A stretch of DNA of 64,000 bases from Litorivita sp040371945 (GCF_040371945.1 NZ_BAABWS010000001.1:1178001-1242000); one strand, 5' to 3'. Shown: positions 51,712 through 60,658, counted from the stretch's first letter. Made by a program: numbers and translations. The notes: generated from the sequence alone by a model not told the origin.

Positions 51712-52869
51712 ATGAGCCAAATGCTATCGCCGATCACCCTGCGCGGGCTGACCATGAAAAACCGCCTCGTTCTGTCGCCCCTGTGCCAATACAGCGCCCG
51801 CCATGGCATGCCCAATGATTGGCATTTTGCCAATCTGGCGCGCTATGCCATGGGCGGTTTTGGCACGGTGACCGTCGAAGCCGCCGCCGTAACCCCCGAG
51901 GGGCGGATTTCCTATGGTGATATCGGCCTGTGGAAGGACGAGCAGATCGCGCCCTTGGCCCGCATCGCCCGTTTCATCCAAAGCCAAGGCGCCGCCGCCA
52001 GCATCCAGATCGCCCATGCGGGGCGAAAAGGCTCGACGCCGGTCTGGTGGCGCGGCGGCTTTAACGAAACCGAGGCCGAGAAAGCCGAGGCGGCGTTTGA
52101 GGAATGGCAACCCATTGGCCCCGGCGAAGAGGCGATTGGCCCCGTGGACACCGGCTTCAAACAGCCGCGCGCCATGACCCACGCCGATATCGACGCCGTC
52201 CGCGACGCCTTCGTCGCCAGCGCAAAACGCGCCGATGCAGCGGGGTTCGATGTGCTGGAGCTGCACAGCGCCCATGGCTATTTGCTCAATCAATTCCTCT
52301 CGCCCATCGCCAACACACGCACCGACGAGTATGGCGGAAGTTTCGAGAACCGCATGCGCTTTCCGCTGAGCGTCTTTGAGGCGGTGCGCGCGGTCTGGCC
52401 CGAGGACAAGCCGATGTTTGTGCGCATCTCGGCGGTGGACGGGGTCGAAGGCGGCGTAACCCTTGAGGATTCGGTCGAATACGCCAAACGGCTCAAGGCG
52501 CTGGGCGCGGATATGGTGGTTTGCTCGTCGGGCGGCATGGTCGGCGCGCGGTTCGAACTGGGCCCGCTTTACCAAGTGCCGCTGGCCGAAGGGGTGCGCA
52601 AGGGCGCGGATGTGGCGACCATGGCCGTCGGCTTGATCACCACCCCCGAAGAGGGCGAAGAGATCATCGCCTCGGGACGCGCCGATATGATCGCTCTTGG
52701 GCGGATCGCGATGGATGATCCGAATTGGCCGCTGCACGCGCGCATGGCGCTTGGCGGGGTCGAGGATCCCTATGCCGAATGGCCTGTGCAAGAGGGCTTC
52801 GCGGTGCGCAACAAGGACCGCACCTTGAAACAGCGCGGCTTTGCCGACGAGCTTGCGCCGCGCGGCTAA
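51712..52869 (+). CDS. Old yellow enzyme (YqjM/xenobiotic reductase type)
   Basis: A 385-residue FMN-dependent NAD(P)H:enone reductase. SPLCQYSA at the N-terminus carries the Cys typical of class III OYEs; IAHAGRK and LHSAHGYLLNQFLSP hold the substrate His and active-site residues. Physiological substrate unknown. GGAGGAG precedes the ATG at 51712. Its TAA overlaps the TAG of the convergent uvrC by four bases. Confidence 0.92.
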   Translation: MSQMLSPITLRGLTMKNRLVLSPLCQYSARHGMPNDWHFANLARYAMGGFGTVTVEAAAVTPEGRISYGDIGLWKDEQIAPLARIARFIQSQGAAASIQIAHAGRKGSTPVWWRGGFNETEAEKAEAAFEEWQPIGPGEEAIGPVDTGFKQPRAMTHADIDAVRDAFVASAKRADAAGFDVLELHSAHGYLLNQFLSPIANTRTDEYGGSFENRMRFPLSVFEAVRAVWPEDKPMFVRISAVDGVEGGVTLEDSVEYAKRLKALGADMVVCSSGGMVGARFELGPLYQVPLAEGVRKGADVATMAVGLITTPEEGEEIIASGRADMIALGRIAMDDPNWPLHARMALGGVEDPYAEWPVQEGFAVRNKDRTLKQRGFADELAPRG

Positions 52870-54740
52870 CCCTTTTCGTGAAAGAAGGCATAGATCGTCT
52901 CGGCCAAAGCCGCCGAGACGCCATTGACCGCCTTGAGATCGGCCAGCCCCGCGCGGCTCACCGCCTTGGCCGAGCCGAAATGCGCCAAAAGCGCGCGTTT
53001 GCGCGCCGCGCCCACCCCTGGCACATCATCAAGCGGCGTGGCGCCGATGGCTTTGCTGCGCTTGGCGCGGTGGGTGCCGATGGCAAAACGGTGCGCCTCG
53101 TCGCGCAGGCGCTGCACGAAATAGAGCACCGGATCATTGCGCTGTAGCGCAAAGGGCCGCGCCCCGATGCGGTAGAATTCTTCCTTGCCGTGATCGCGGT
53201 CGACGCCCTTGGCCACGCCCACCATCGCAATATCCTCAACCCCATGCGCGCGCATGATCTCCGCCACCGCCGAGACCTGCCCCGCGCCGCCGTCAATGAG
53301 CAGCAGATCGGGCCAAAGCCCGCCGCTGCGGTCGGGGTCGTCCTTTTTGAGGCGCTTGAACCGGCGCGACAGAACCTCTTTCATCATGCCAAAATCATCG
53401 CCAGGGGTCAGGTCATCGCCGCGAATGTCGAACTTGCGGTATTGGTTTTTCATCAACCCCTCAGGCCCCGCGACAATCATCGCACCGACCGCATGGGCGC
53501 CTTGGATATGGCTGTTGTCATAGACCTCGATCCGCTGCGGCGGCGCGTCCAGACCGAAGGCCTCGGCCAGCCCTTTGAGCAGCTTGGTCTGCGTGGCGCT
53601 TTCGGCCATACGCCGCGCGAGGCTTTCGCGCGCATTGCGCATCGCTCCGTCGACCAATTCGGCCTTCTCGCCCCGCTGCGGCACCAAAATCTCGACCTTC
53701 CGGCCAAGCCGCTCGCTCAAAGCCGCCTGCATCAATTCCAGATCCTCGATCGGATGCGAGAGGATCAATTGTTTGGGTGGCTCCTTGCCGTCGTAAAACT
53801 GGCCGATAAAGGCTTCCAAGACCTCGGGCGCCTCCATATCGGCCCCGATGCGCGGGTAGAAATCGCGGTTGCCCCAGTTTTGATGGGCACGAATGAAAAA
53901 CACCTGCACGCAGGCCTGCCCGCCCTCCATATGCAGCGCGATGATATCGCCCTCTTCAACGGTGCGCGGATTGATCCCCTGCACCGTCTGCACGGCCGTT
54001 AGCGCCTTGATCCGGTCGCGCAATGCCGCCGCGCGCTCAAATTCCATCGCATCCGACGCGGCCTGCATATCCTTGGCAAGGCGGCCTTGGATTTTCGACG
54101 AGCGGCCAGACAGGAAGTCTTTGGCATCCGCCACGCTTTGCGCATAATCCGCATCGGAAATCTTGCCCGTGCAGGGGCCGGAGCAGCGCTTGATCTGATA
54201 TTGCAAACAGGGCCGCGAGCGTCCGGCGAAATCGCTGTCCGAGCAATTGCGCAGCAAGAACACCCGCTGCAACTGCGTCAGCGTGCGGTTCACCGCCCCC
54301 GCATTGGCAAATGGGCCGTAATAGTCGCCCTTCTCGCGTTTCGCGCCGCGATGCTTTTTGATCTGCGGATAGTCATGGCGCGACAGCAAGATATTTGGAA
54401 AGCTTTTGTCGTCGCGCAGCAGCACGTTGTAATGCGGCTTGAGTTGCTTGATCAGGTTCTGTTCAAGCAAGAGCGCCTCGGTCTCGGTCTTGGTCGTCAG
54501 GAACATCATCGAGGCGGTTTCGGTGATCATCCGTGCGATGCGGGCCGAGTGGCCGGTCATGCGCGCATAATTCGACACCCGCGCCCTGAGGTTGCGCGCT
54601 TTGCCCACATAGAGCACGCGCGCCTGCGCATCGAGCATGCGATAAACCCCCGGCGAGCTATCGAGCCGCTTGAGATAATCCGCAATCAGCTCATGTCCGG
54701 TCAATGCGGGCGCAGGCGTATGGTTTGATGGGTCGCTCAT
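52866..54740 (-). CDS. uvrC: Excinuclease ABC subunit UvrC
   Basis: Makes the two incisions in nucleotide-excision repair. The 624-residue protein has an N-terminal GIY-YIG nuclease (SPGVYRMLD, LYVGKARNLRARV), a UVR motif, and a C-terminal RNase H-like nuclease and helix-hairpin-helix pair (IDGGAGQVSA; DVPGVGAARKRALLAHFG; KAVNGVSAALAETI). It converges with the old yellow enzyme gene. Confidence 0.97.
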   Translation of the reverse strand: MSDPSNHTPAPALTGHELIADYLKRLDSSPGVYRMLDAQARVLYVGKARNLRARVSNYARMTGHSARIARMITETASMMFLTTKTETEALLLEQNLIKQLKPHYNVLLRDDKSFPNILLSRHDYPQIKKHRGAKREKGDYYGPFANAGAVNRTLTQLQRVFLLRNCSDSDFAGRSRPCLQYQIKRCSGPCTGKISDADYAQSVADAKDFLSGRSSKIQGRLAKDMQAASDAMEFERAAALRDRIKALTAVQTVQGINPRTVEEGDIIALHMEGGQACVQVFFIRAHQNWGNRDFYPRIGADMEAPEVLEAFIGQFYDGKEPPKQLILSHPIEDLELMQAALSERLGRKVEILVPQRGEKAELVDGAMRNARESLARRMAESATQTKLLKGLAEAFGLDAPPQRIEVYDNSHIQGAHAVGAMIVAGPEGLMKNQYRKFDIRGDDLTPGDDFGMMKEVLSRRFKRLKKDDPDRSGGLWPDLLLIDGGAGQVSAVAEIMRAHGVEDIAMVGVAKGVDRDHGKEEFYRIGARPFALQRNDPVLYFVQRLRDEAHRFAIGTHRAKRSKAIGATPLDDVPGVGAARKRALLAHFGSAKAVSRAGLADLKAVNGVSAALAETIYAFFHEKG

Positions 54741-55042
54741 GTGATCCTAGATATGATTCTTGCGGCCCCCCTGCAATCTTCGCACCTCAAGGGCAACCAT
54801 AAACCTGTCCACGTTTTATGTGGATAACTCTGTGTGCAGTCCTCTGGGAGAGAGGATTTTCCCTTCTTTTTCGGCAAGATTCACGTCCTGCACAAAAAAC
54901 AGGCAGTTACTTAGGGGCTTGAAAGCAAACGGAAAATAATTTCAAGACAGCCAAAACACTGAAAACATTGAAGTTTTTGTAACACTTTATTAACTTTCCG
55001 GCCGCAGGTGCACAACTTTGCGCGGCCCTTTGCGCCGCATCG
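54741..55042. other. AT-rich intergenic region with a DnaA-box match
   Basis: This 302-base gap lies upstream of uvrC and downstream of the PTR1-like gene. Positions 54841-55020 are about 42% GC by hand count, far below the surrounding genes. A perfect DnaA box on the minus strand (TGTGGATAA at 54819-54827) and TGTCCACG nearby are visible. I see no gene or convincing RNA. It probably carries the uvrC promoter. Confidence 0.55.
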
Positions 55043-55837
55043 CTATTCGACGCCCAACACATCGGGCGTCTGCCATCCCAAATGCTGCCCGCCGTCAACG
55101 CAGATGAGCTGTCCGGTAACCGCGGGCGCGTCGAGAAAATACCCCAAAGCGGCGTTGATATCGGAGGGGTTTGCGCCGCGCTGCAGCGCCGTCGCCGCGC
55201 GCTGCCCTTCGAAATGCGCCTTGCTCTGACGCGCGCCGCGCAGGGTCGGCCCCGGACCGATGGCATTGACCCGCACACGCGGCGCGAGAGCCTGCGCCGT
55301 GGTCTGCGTCATCGCCCAAAGCCCCATTTTGGCCAAAGTATAGGTCATGAATTCGGGCGTCAGCTTGCGCACCCGTTGATCCACCATATTGATCACCAAT
55401 CCCTGCGCCACCGGCTCGCCATGCGTATCCTTGATCGGGTCAGGGATCGCCTTGGCGAGAGCCTGCGTCAGCACGAAAGGCGCGCGTAGATTGCTTTCGA
55501 AATGCCGGTCCCACCCCGCGCGCGTCGCGGTCATGGTGTTGTCATACTCAAAAATCGAAGCATTGTTCACGAGGCAGGTCACCGGCCCGCCCAAGGCCGC
55601 CGCAGCCGCAGGCAGCAAATGCTGCATCTCGCCTTCCACAAGCAAATCCGCCTTGATCGCAATGGCGTGGCGGCCCAGATCGCGGATTTCGCGCACCGCA
55701 TCTTCGGCCTCGGCGCGCGAGCGGGCGTAATGCACCGCTACATCAAACCCGCGCCGCGCCAGATAGAGCGCCATCTCGCGGCCTAACCGTTTGCCTGCCC
55801 CCGTGACAAGAGCCCTTGGCTGCGCCTGTGTTGTCAT
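55043..55837 (-). CDS. Pteridine-reductase-like short-chain dehydrogenase (PTR1/FolM type)
   Basis: A 264-residue SDR. The cofactor loop TGAGKRLG, the NADPH-binding HYARSRAEAE and NNASIF match pteridine reductases. The usual catalytic Ser is replaced by Asp153 in INMVDQ, followed by Tyr166 and Lys170 in TYTLAK, the Asp-Tyr-Lys triad of PTR1. Activity on dihydrofolate, dihydrobiopterin or dihydromonapterin is inferred. It follows the Ca/Na antiporter gene by 22 bases. Confidence 0.88.
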   Translation of the reverse strand: MTTQAQPRALVTGAGKRLGREMALYLARRGFDVAVHYARSRAEAEDAVREIRDLGRHAIAIKADLLVEGEMQHLLPAAAAALGGPVTCLVNNASIFEYDNTMTATRAGWDRHFESNLRAPFVLTQALAKAIPDPIKDTHGEPVAQGLVINMVDQRVRKLTPEFMTYTLAKMGLWAMTQTTAQALAPRVRVNAIGPGPTLRGARQSKAHFEGQRAATALQRGANPSDINAALGYFLDAPAVTGQLICVDGGQHLGWQTPDVLGVE

Positions 55838-55859
55838 CTCTACCTCCTCCGCTCGCCGC

Positions 55860-56819
55860 TCAGACCAGAATGATCACCACATAGGCCAGATAGAGCGCCG
55901 TCAGGATAATGCCCCAAATACGCGTGATATCACGCCCGAAAAAGACAAAGGGCACCAACAGAAGAGACGCGCCCAGCATCACCCACAAATCGAATGTGAG
56001 GAATTCGCGCGGCACAGGGATCGGGCCGACCAAGGACGCGATGCCGATGATGGCCAAGAGGTTGAACATATTCGAGCCGATCACATTGCCCAAAGCGACA
56101 TCCGCCTGTTTGCGCAGCGCCGCCATGACCGTGGTCGCCAGTTCGGGCAAGGAGGTGCCGATCGCCACCAAGGTCAAGCCGATGACCGTATCGGAGACGC
56201 CAAAATCGCGCGCGATGATCGATGCATTCTCGACCAACAGATCCGCGCCAAGCGGCAAACCGATCAGGCCTAGCACCAAGAATACCACAATCTTCCACCA
56301 CGGCATGTCGGGATCGGCGCCCTCGACGTCCTCCTCCGGCTCGGCCAGAAGCGCCGCAGCCGCCCCCGCTTTGCGATGCGCACCCGCCTCGCGAAAGGCG
56401 TCAAGCAAAACCAAGGACAAAGCCCCGAGCAAGATTAGCCCCGAGACGGCCGTAAATGTCCCCGTGAAACACAGGCCAATGAAGAGGAGCGTCGCTGCGA
56501 TCATGAAAACAAAGGATTTTCGCGTATTGCATTGCGAGGTATGCATCACCGCCAAAAGCGCCGGAATCCCCAGAACAAGCAAGATGTTCGCCGTATTGGA
56601 GCCCACGACATTGCCCAAAGCCAAGCCTGGTTTGTCCTCCAAAATGGCGCTGATGGCGATCAAAAGCTCGGGCGCGGATGTGCCAAATGCGACAATCGTC
56701 AAAGAGACAATCAATGCCGGTATCCCGATGCGCAGCGACATGTTCACCGCACCTTTGACCAACGCGTCGCCAGCCAAGAGCAAGATCACCAATCCAAGAC
56801 CGGAGAGCAGCCATTCCAT
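55860..56819 (-). CDS. Calcium/sodium antiporter (CaCA family, YrbG-like)
   Basis: A 319-residue membrane protein with about ten helices in two inverted repeats. The two alpha-repeat motifs are GTSAPELLIAI...GNVVGSNTAN and GTSLPELATTV...GNVIGSNMFN, which carry the ion-binding Glu and Asn residues. It exchanges Ca2+ for Na+ or K+. It starts six bases after a zinc-ribbon gene and precedes the PTR1-like gene. Confidence 0.93.
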   Translation of the reverse strand: MEWLLSGLGLVILLLAGDALVKGAVNMSLRIGIPALIVSLTIVAFGTSAPELLIAISAILEDKPGLALGNVVGSNTANILLVLGIPALLAVMHTSQCNTRKSFVFMIAATLLFIGLCFTGTFTAVSGLILLGALSLVLLDAFREAGAHRKAGAAAALLAEPEEDVEGADPDMPWWKIVVFLVLGLIGLPLGADLLVENASIIARDFGVSDTVIGLTLVAIGTSLPELATTVMAALRKQADVALGNVIGSNMFNLLAIIGIASLVGPIPVPREFLTFDLWVMLGASLLLVPFVFFGRDITRIWGIILTALYLAYVVIILV

Positions 56820-56825
56820 TCGTCG

Positions 56826-56993
56826 TTAGCCCTTATTCTTTTCGCAGCCACAAGGGCCTTTGCCGATCGAGTAGCGCCCGCATTTAGAACAACGCGCCGC
56901 CGCCAGCCGTTTTTGACCGGGAAAACGCGCTTTGCCGAACATGGCTAGCACACCCATGACCACCAAAAACAGAGTGACAATCTTGAAAATCAC
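56826..56993 (-). CDS. Small zinc-ribbon membrane protein
   Basis: About 55 residues: an N-terminal membrane segment (FKIVTLFLVVMGVLAMF) then a four-Cys zinc ribbon, CSKCGRYSIGKGPCGC. No ATG is available. I favour a GTG at 56993, one base after the peptidase stop; another GTG at 57023 would overlap the peptidase gene. The function is unknown. It is tightly packed between the S49 peptidase and antiporter genes. Confidence 0.68.
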   Translation of the reverse strand: MIFKIVTLFLVVMGVLAMFGKARFPGQKRLAAARCSKCGRYSIGKGPCGCEKNKG

Positions 56994-56994
56994 G

Positions 56995-57792
56995 TCAAAG
57001 CCCGAAGCGCGCGAAATCGGCACGCTCTTCTATCGCGCCAAGCGCATCGCCAACGATCCGCGCGCCAAAGCGTTGCATGATGCTGCGCCGCGGGCCGTAA
57101 CGGCGCAGGCGCACATCCTTGCCGAACCGCTCCTTGAGATGCGGCATCATATGGGCGATCCCGTCGGCCAATCCGGCCTCGACGGCCTGCGCGCCCACCC
57201 AGATATCCCCGTTGAACAGGTCCTCGCCCTCTTTGAGCTTGCTGCCGCGACGGGTCTTGATGTGGGTGATGAAATTGCCGTGGATTTGTTGCAGCATGGA
57301 TTTGAGCCGCTCGACATCTTCGGGGTTTTCGGGGCGGAACGGGTCGAGCATGGATTTGCTGGTCCCTGCGGTGTAGACGCGCCGCTCGATGCCCTGACGG
57401 GCCAAAAACACATGGGCGCCAAACCCTGCCGAGATCACCCCGATCGAGCCGAGGATCGAGCTTTCGTCGGCATAAATCTCGTCTGCCGCCGCCGCGAGCC
57501 AATAGCCGCCCGAGGCGGCCACATCTTCGACAAAGGCCAGAACCGGCACATTTTTCTCTTCGGCCAAACGGCGGATACGCGCGCCGATCAAGGATGACTG
57601 CACCGGCGAGCCGCCAGGCGAATTGATCAAAAGCGCCACAGCGCTTGGCTTACCGCGCCGGAACGCGCGCTCGATCATCGGGGCCAAGGCCTCGTCAGAA
57701 AGCGCGCTGCGATTGCCCGTGCCAATCGATCCCGACAGGCGCAGGAGCGACACCACAGGCGGCGTTTTTACAAAGGGAAGAAAACGTTTCAT
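56995..57792 (-). CDS. S49 family peptidase (SppA/SohB-like)
   Basis: A serine-lysine peptidase of 265 residues, a single-domain member of the signal-peptide peptidase A group. The Ser is in VAASGGYWLA and the Lys in AGTSKSMLDPF; LLINSPGGSPV and LGSIGVIS are conserved. A membrane-associated role in degrading signal peptides or membrane proteins is likely. The ATG at 57792 (MKRFLPFVK) is chosen; the frame extends upstream to 57921 into the ABC permease gene. Confidence 0.9.
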   Translation of the reverse strand: MKRFLPFVKTPPVVSLLRLSGSIGTGNRSALSDEALAPMIERAFRRGKPSAVALLINSPGGSPVQSSLIGARIRRLAEEKNVPVLAFVEDVAASGGYWLAAAADEIYADESSILGSIGVISAGFGAHVFLARQGIERRVYTAGTSKSMLDPFRPENPEDVERLKSMLQQIHGNFITHIKTRRGSKLKEGEDLFNGDIWVGAQAVEAGLADGIAHMMPHLKERFGKDVRLRRYGPRRSIMQRFGARIVGDALGAIEERADFARFGL

Positions 57793-57884
57793 GTCTTCGG
57801 ATGTAGAGCGCATCCCTAGGACAAACAAGACGCGGGCGGGCAGCAGGCCAAAGAAACCCGCCGCCCGCCGCCAATTCGCATCAA

Positions 57885-58646
57885 TTAGCTGCGGATACGG
57901 TAGCCGGTTTTGAAAATCCACCAGATCAGCCCGAGGCAGATCGCCGTAAAGCCCGCAATCGCCAAAAGGCTCAACCCGATATCCACGTCCTGCACGCCAA
58001 AGAACGCCCAGCGGAACCCCGAGATCAGGTAGACCACCGGATTAAACAAGGTGATCGTTTGCCAGATCGGCGGCAGCATCTTGATCGAGTAGAACGAGCC
58101 GCCCAGAAACACCAGCGGCGTGATCACCAACAGCGGGATCAATTGCAACTGCTCGAAATTTTGCGCCCATATCCCGATGATAAAGCCGAACAAAGCAAAG
58201 GAAACACAGGTCAGAACCAAAAACGCCATCATCGCAATCGGGTGCTGGATTTGCAGATCGACAAAAAGGCTGGCCGTCGCCAAGATCACCACACCGATGA
58301 ACAAGGCTTTGGTCGCCGCCGCGCCGACATATCCCAAAACGATCTCCAGAAAATTCACCGGCGCCGAGAGCAGCTCGTAAATCGTGCCGATGAATTTGGG
58401 GAAATAGATGCCAAAAGAGGCGTTGGATATGCCTTGGGTCATCACCGACAGCATGATCAACCCCGGCACGATAAAGGCCCCGTAAGAGACGCCTTCGACT
58501 TGGTCGATCCGGCTGCCGATTGCCGCGCCGAAGACCACGAAATAAAGCGAGGTCGAGATCACCGGCGAGATGAAGCTTTGCAAAATGGTGCGGAAAAACC
58601 GGTGCATTTCGTAGAAATAGATCGCACGAACAGCGTTGAGGTTCAT
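57885..58646 (-). CDS. ABC-2 type transporter permease
   Basis: A 253-residue inner-membrane protein with about six helices, opening AIYFYEMHRFFRTILQSFISP, typical of YadH-like ABC-2 permeases. It overlaps the stop of its ATP-binding partner by four bases (ATGA). Exported substrate unknown. Confidence 0.92.
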   Translation of the reverse strand: MNLNAVRAIYFYEMHRFFRTILQSFISPVISTSLYFVVFGAAIGSRIDQVEGVSYGAFIVPGLIMLSVMTQGISNASFGIYFPKFIGTIYELLSAPVNFLEIVLGYVGAAATKALFIGVVILATASLFVDLQIQHPIAMMAFLVLTCVSFALFGFIIGIWAQNFEQLQLIPLLVITPLVFLGGSFYSIKMLPPIWQTITLFNPVVYLISGFRWAFFGVQDVDIGLSLLAIAGFTAICLGLIWWIFKTGYRIRS

Positions 58647-59575
58647 TGTGCGCCCTCCTGTTGGACAAGCCCGACGAAGATTTCTTCGAGGCTGGATTGT
58701 TTGGTCTGGATATCGGCAAGGGCAAGCCCCGCTTTGGACAGATCGCCCAAAAGCGCCGTGATCCCCGTGCCGTCGGCGTTTGTGTCATAGCTATAGATCA
58801 ACGCCGCGCCATTGGCCGCCAGCGCCAGATCATAACCGCCCAGCGCGGGTGGCACCGCCTCGACCGGCGTTTTGAGATCAATGCGCAATTCCTTGCGGCC
58901 CATCTGGCGCATCAAGATCGCGGTGTCTTCGACGAGCAGGATTTCGCCATTGGTGATCACCCCGACGCGGTCGGCAATCGCCTCGGCCTCTTCGATGTAA
59001 TGGGTGGTCAAGATGATGGTCACGCCCTGCTTTTTCAAATCCGCAACGATCTGCCACATGTCTCGGCGCAATTCGACATCAACGCCCGCTGTCGGCTCGT
59101 CCAAAAACAAGACCCGCGGCTCATGGCTGAGCGCCTTGGCGATCAGCACCCGCCGCTTCATCCCGCCGGACAGCGCCTTGATCTGCTCGTTGCGCTTGTC
59201 CCAAAGCGACAGCTTGCGCAGAATGGATTCAATCATCGCCTCATCGCGCGGCAAGCCGAACAAGCCGCGGCTCAAGCGCACCGAGTTGATCACCTTTTCA
59301 AAAGGTTCCAAAGACAGCTCTTGCGGGACCAATCCGATCAGCCGCCGCGCATCACGGTAGGCGGTGATGATGTCATGCCCGCCCACCGCGGCCGCGCCGC
59401 CTGTGGGCACGGTGATGCCGCATAACGTTGAAATCAATGTGGTTTTACCCGCGCCATTGGGCCCAAGCAGGGCCAGAATCTCGCCCTCTTCGATGTCCAA
59501 GGTCACCCCTTTGAGCGCCTCGAAACCGCCCTCATAGGTTTTCCGAAGATCCTTTACCGATACAATCGCTGCCAT
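58643..59575 (-). CDS. ABC-2 exporter ATP-binding protein
   Basis: A 310-residue ABC ATPase (YadG-like). Walker A GPNGAGKTT, signature LSGGMKRRV, Walker B RVLFLDEPTAGVD and the switch His in TTHYIEEAE are intact. The C-terminal ~70 residues form a regulatory domain. It heads the two-gene exporter operon with the permease. Confidence 0.94.
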   Translation of the reverse strand: MAAIVSVKDLRKTYEGGFEALKGVTLDIEEGEILALLGPNGAGKTTLISTLCGITVPTGGAAAVGGHDIITAYRDARRLIGLVPQELSLEPFEKVINSVRLSRGLFGLPRDEAMIESILRKLSLWDKRNEQIKALSGGMKRRVLIAKALSHEPRVLFLDEPTAGVDVELRRDMWQIVADLKKQGVTIILTTHYIEEAEAIADRVGVITNGEILLVEDTAILMRQMGRKELRIDLKTPVEAVPPALGGYDLALAANGAALIYSYDTNADGTGITALLGDLSKAGLALADIQTKQSSLEEIFVGLVQQEGAQ

Positions 59576-59722
59576 CTGCGCGCCCTTTAAAGCTCTGGTT
59601 AGGCAGGCAAACTACCGCGCCGCGCGCCATTGGGCCAGCGCCATCGCCCGCGCAAGCCCCTCTGCGCCACCGCACAGGCAAAACATCGCGGCCAAAAGCA
59701 CCCTCAATTCGCCCCCGAACGC

Positions 59723-59748
59723 AAAAGGCCGCCCCCAAGAGGACGGCC
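59723..59748 (-). terminator. Terminator after coxG-like gene
   Basis: On the minus strand GGCCGTCC pairs with GGGCGGCC (one G-T pair), followed by TTTTG. It lies 28 bases past the CoxG-like stop. The remainder of the 200-base gap towards the ABC ATPase start shows no gene. Confidence 0.75.
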
Positions 59749-59775
59749 CTTTCGCATCATCATCTGGGGTTTGGC

Positions 59776-60306
59776 TTAGCCGCCAATCAACCGCTTGACC
59801 CAGCCCTTCTTGGCCGGAGCCTCCTCGCTTGCGGCCTCGGCGGGCGCTTCGGCCTCAGCCGCCTCTGGCCCTTCAACGGCCGCTTGGAAATCGGAGAAAA
59901 ACTGATCCGCCATTTTCTTTGCAAACCCGTCGATCAGGCGGCTGCCCAATTGCGCCAGCTTGCCGCCGACCTTGGCCTCGACGTCATAGATGAGCCGCGT
60001 GCCTTCGGGGATTTCCTCCAACCGCACATTCGCGCCGCCCTTGGCAAAACCGGCCGCGCCGCCCTTGCCCTCACCCGTCAGGGTCAGGCTCTCAAGCGGC
60101 ACCATGTCCGACAGGGTCACCGCCCCTTTGAACGTCGCCTTCACGGGGCCGACTTTTTGCACCACCGTGGCCTCAAAGCCCTCTTCGGGCGAGCCGGTCA
60201 GCGATTGCGTGCCCGGCACACATTGCGCCAGAACCTCGGGGTTGAGCAAAGCTGCCCAAACGGTGGCACGATCGGCGCGGATATCGCGTTGGTCATTCAT
60301 TTGCAT
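59776..60306 (-). CDS. CoxG-like SRPBCC protein (carbon monoxide dehydrogenase subunit G family)
   Basis: A 176-residue START-like protein. Motifs are ADRATVWAALLNPEVLAQCVPG, KVGPVKATFKG and AKVGGKLAQLGSRLIDG. The C-terminus is an Ala/Glu-rich linker ending in a basic tail (KKGWVKRLIGG). CoxG helps anchor CO dehydrogenase at the membrane in Oligotropha, but no cox or other molybdoenzyme gene is adjacent, so the role here is open. The ATG at 60306 is preceded by GAGGA. Confidence 0.85.
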   Translation of the reverse strand: MQMNDQRDIRADRATVWAALLNPEVLAQCVPGTQSLTGSPEEGFEATVVQKVGPVKATFKGAVTLSDMVPLESLTLTGEGKGGAAGFAKGGANVRLEEIPEGTRLIYDVEAKVGGKLAQLGSRLIDGFAKKMADQFFSDFQAAVEGPEAAEAEAPAEAASEEAPAKKGWVKRLIGG

Positions 60307-60523
60307 AGGTTTCGTCCTCACTTCCCAGAATTTCTTGATACCTAACGCAACCGCAATGCGGGCGATAGCTGCCGAAAGGTCGAAGGTAGAGAAAACAAGT
60401 CGGTTTTGCATCTAGCGGAACAAATCCGCATTCGACGCATGCCGCGACGCTGCGCACCTCGAATGCGTCAAGGCACCATCGAACGAAACTCAAAAGGCCA
60501 CGCAATGTTTGCGCCACAAATGC

Positions 60524-60546
60524 AAAAGGGCCGCTAAAAGCGGCCC
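60524..60546 (-). terminator. Terminator of the tRNA-Arg transcript
   Basis: On the minus strand GGGCCGCT pairs with AGCGGCCC around a TTT loop and is followed by TTTTG, 26 bases after the tRNA 3' end. Confidence 0.88.
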
Positions 60547-60571
60547 GATGCAAATTACCAAAAGTGGTAGG

Positions 60572-60648
60572 TGGCGGACTGGGGAGGATTCGAACCCCCG
60601 ACCCCTTGATTCGTAGTCAAGTACTCTATCCAACTGAGCTACCAATCC
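60572..60648 (-). tRNA. tRNA-Arg(ACG)
   Basis: A complete 77-nt cloverleaf on the minus strand. The acceptor GGATTGG pairs with CCAGTCC, discriminator G, and CCA is encoded. The anticodon stem CTTGA/TCAAG encloses loop CTACGAA with anticodon ACG, read as Arg (CGN) after A34-to-I conversion. The T arm has GTTCGAATC. A terminator follows. Confidence 0.95.
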
Positions 60649-60658
60649 GTTGCGGCGT

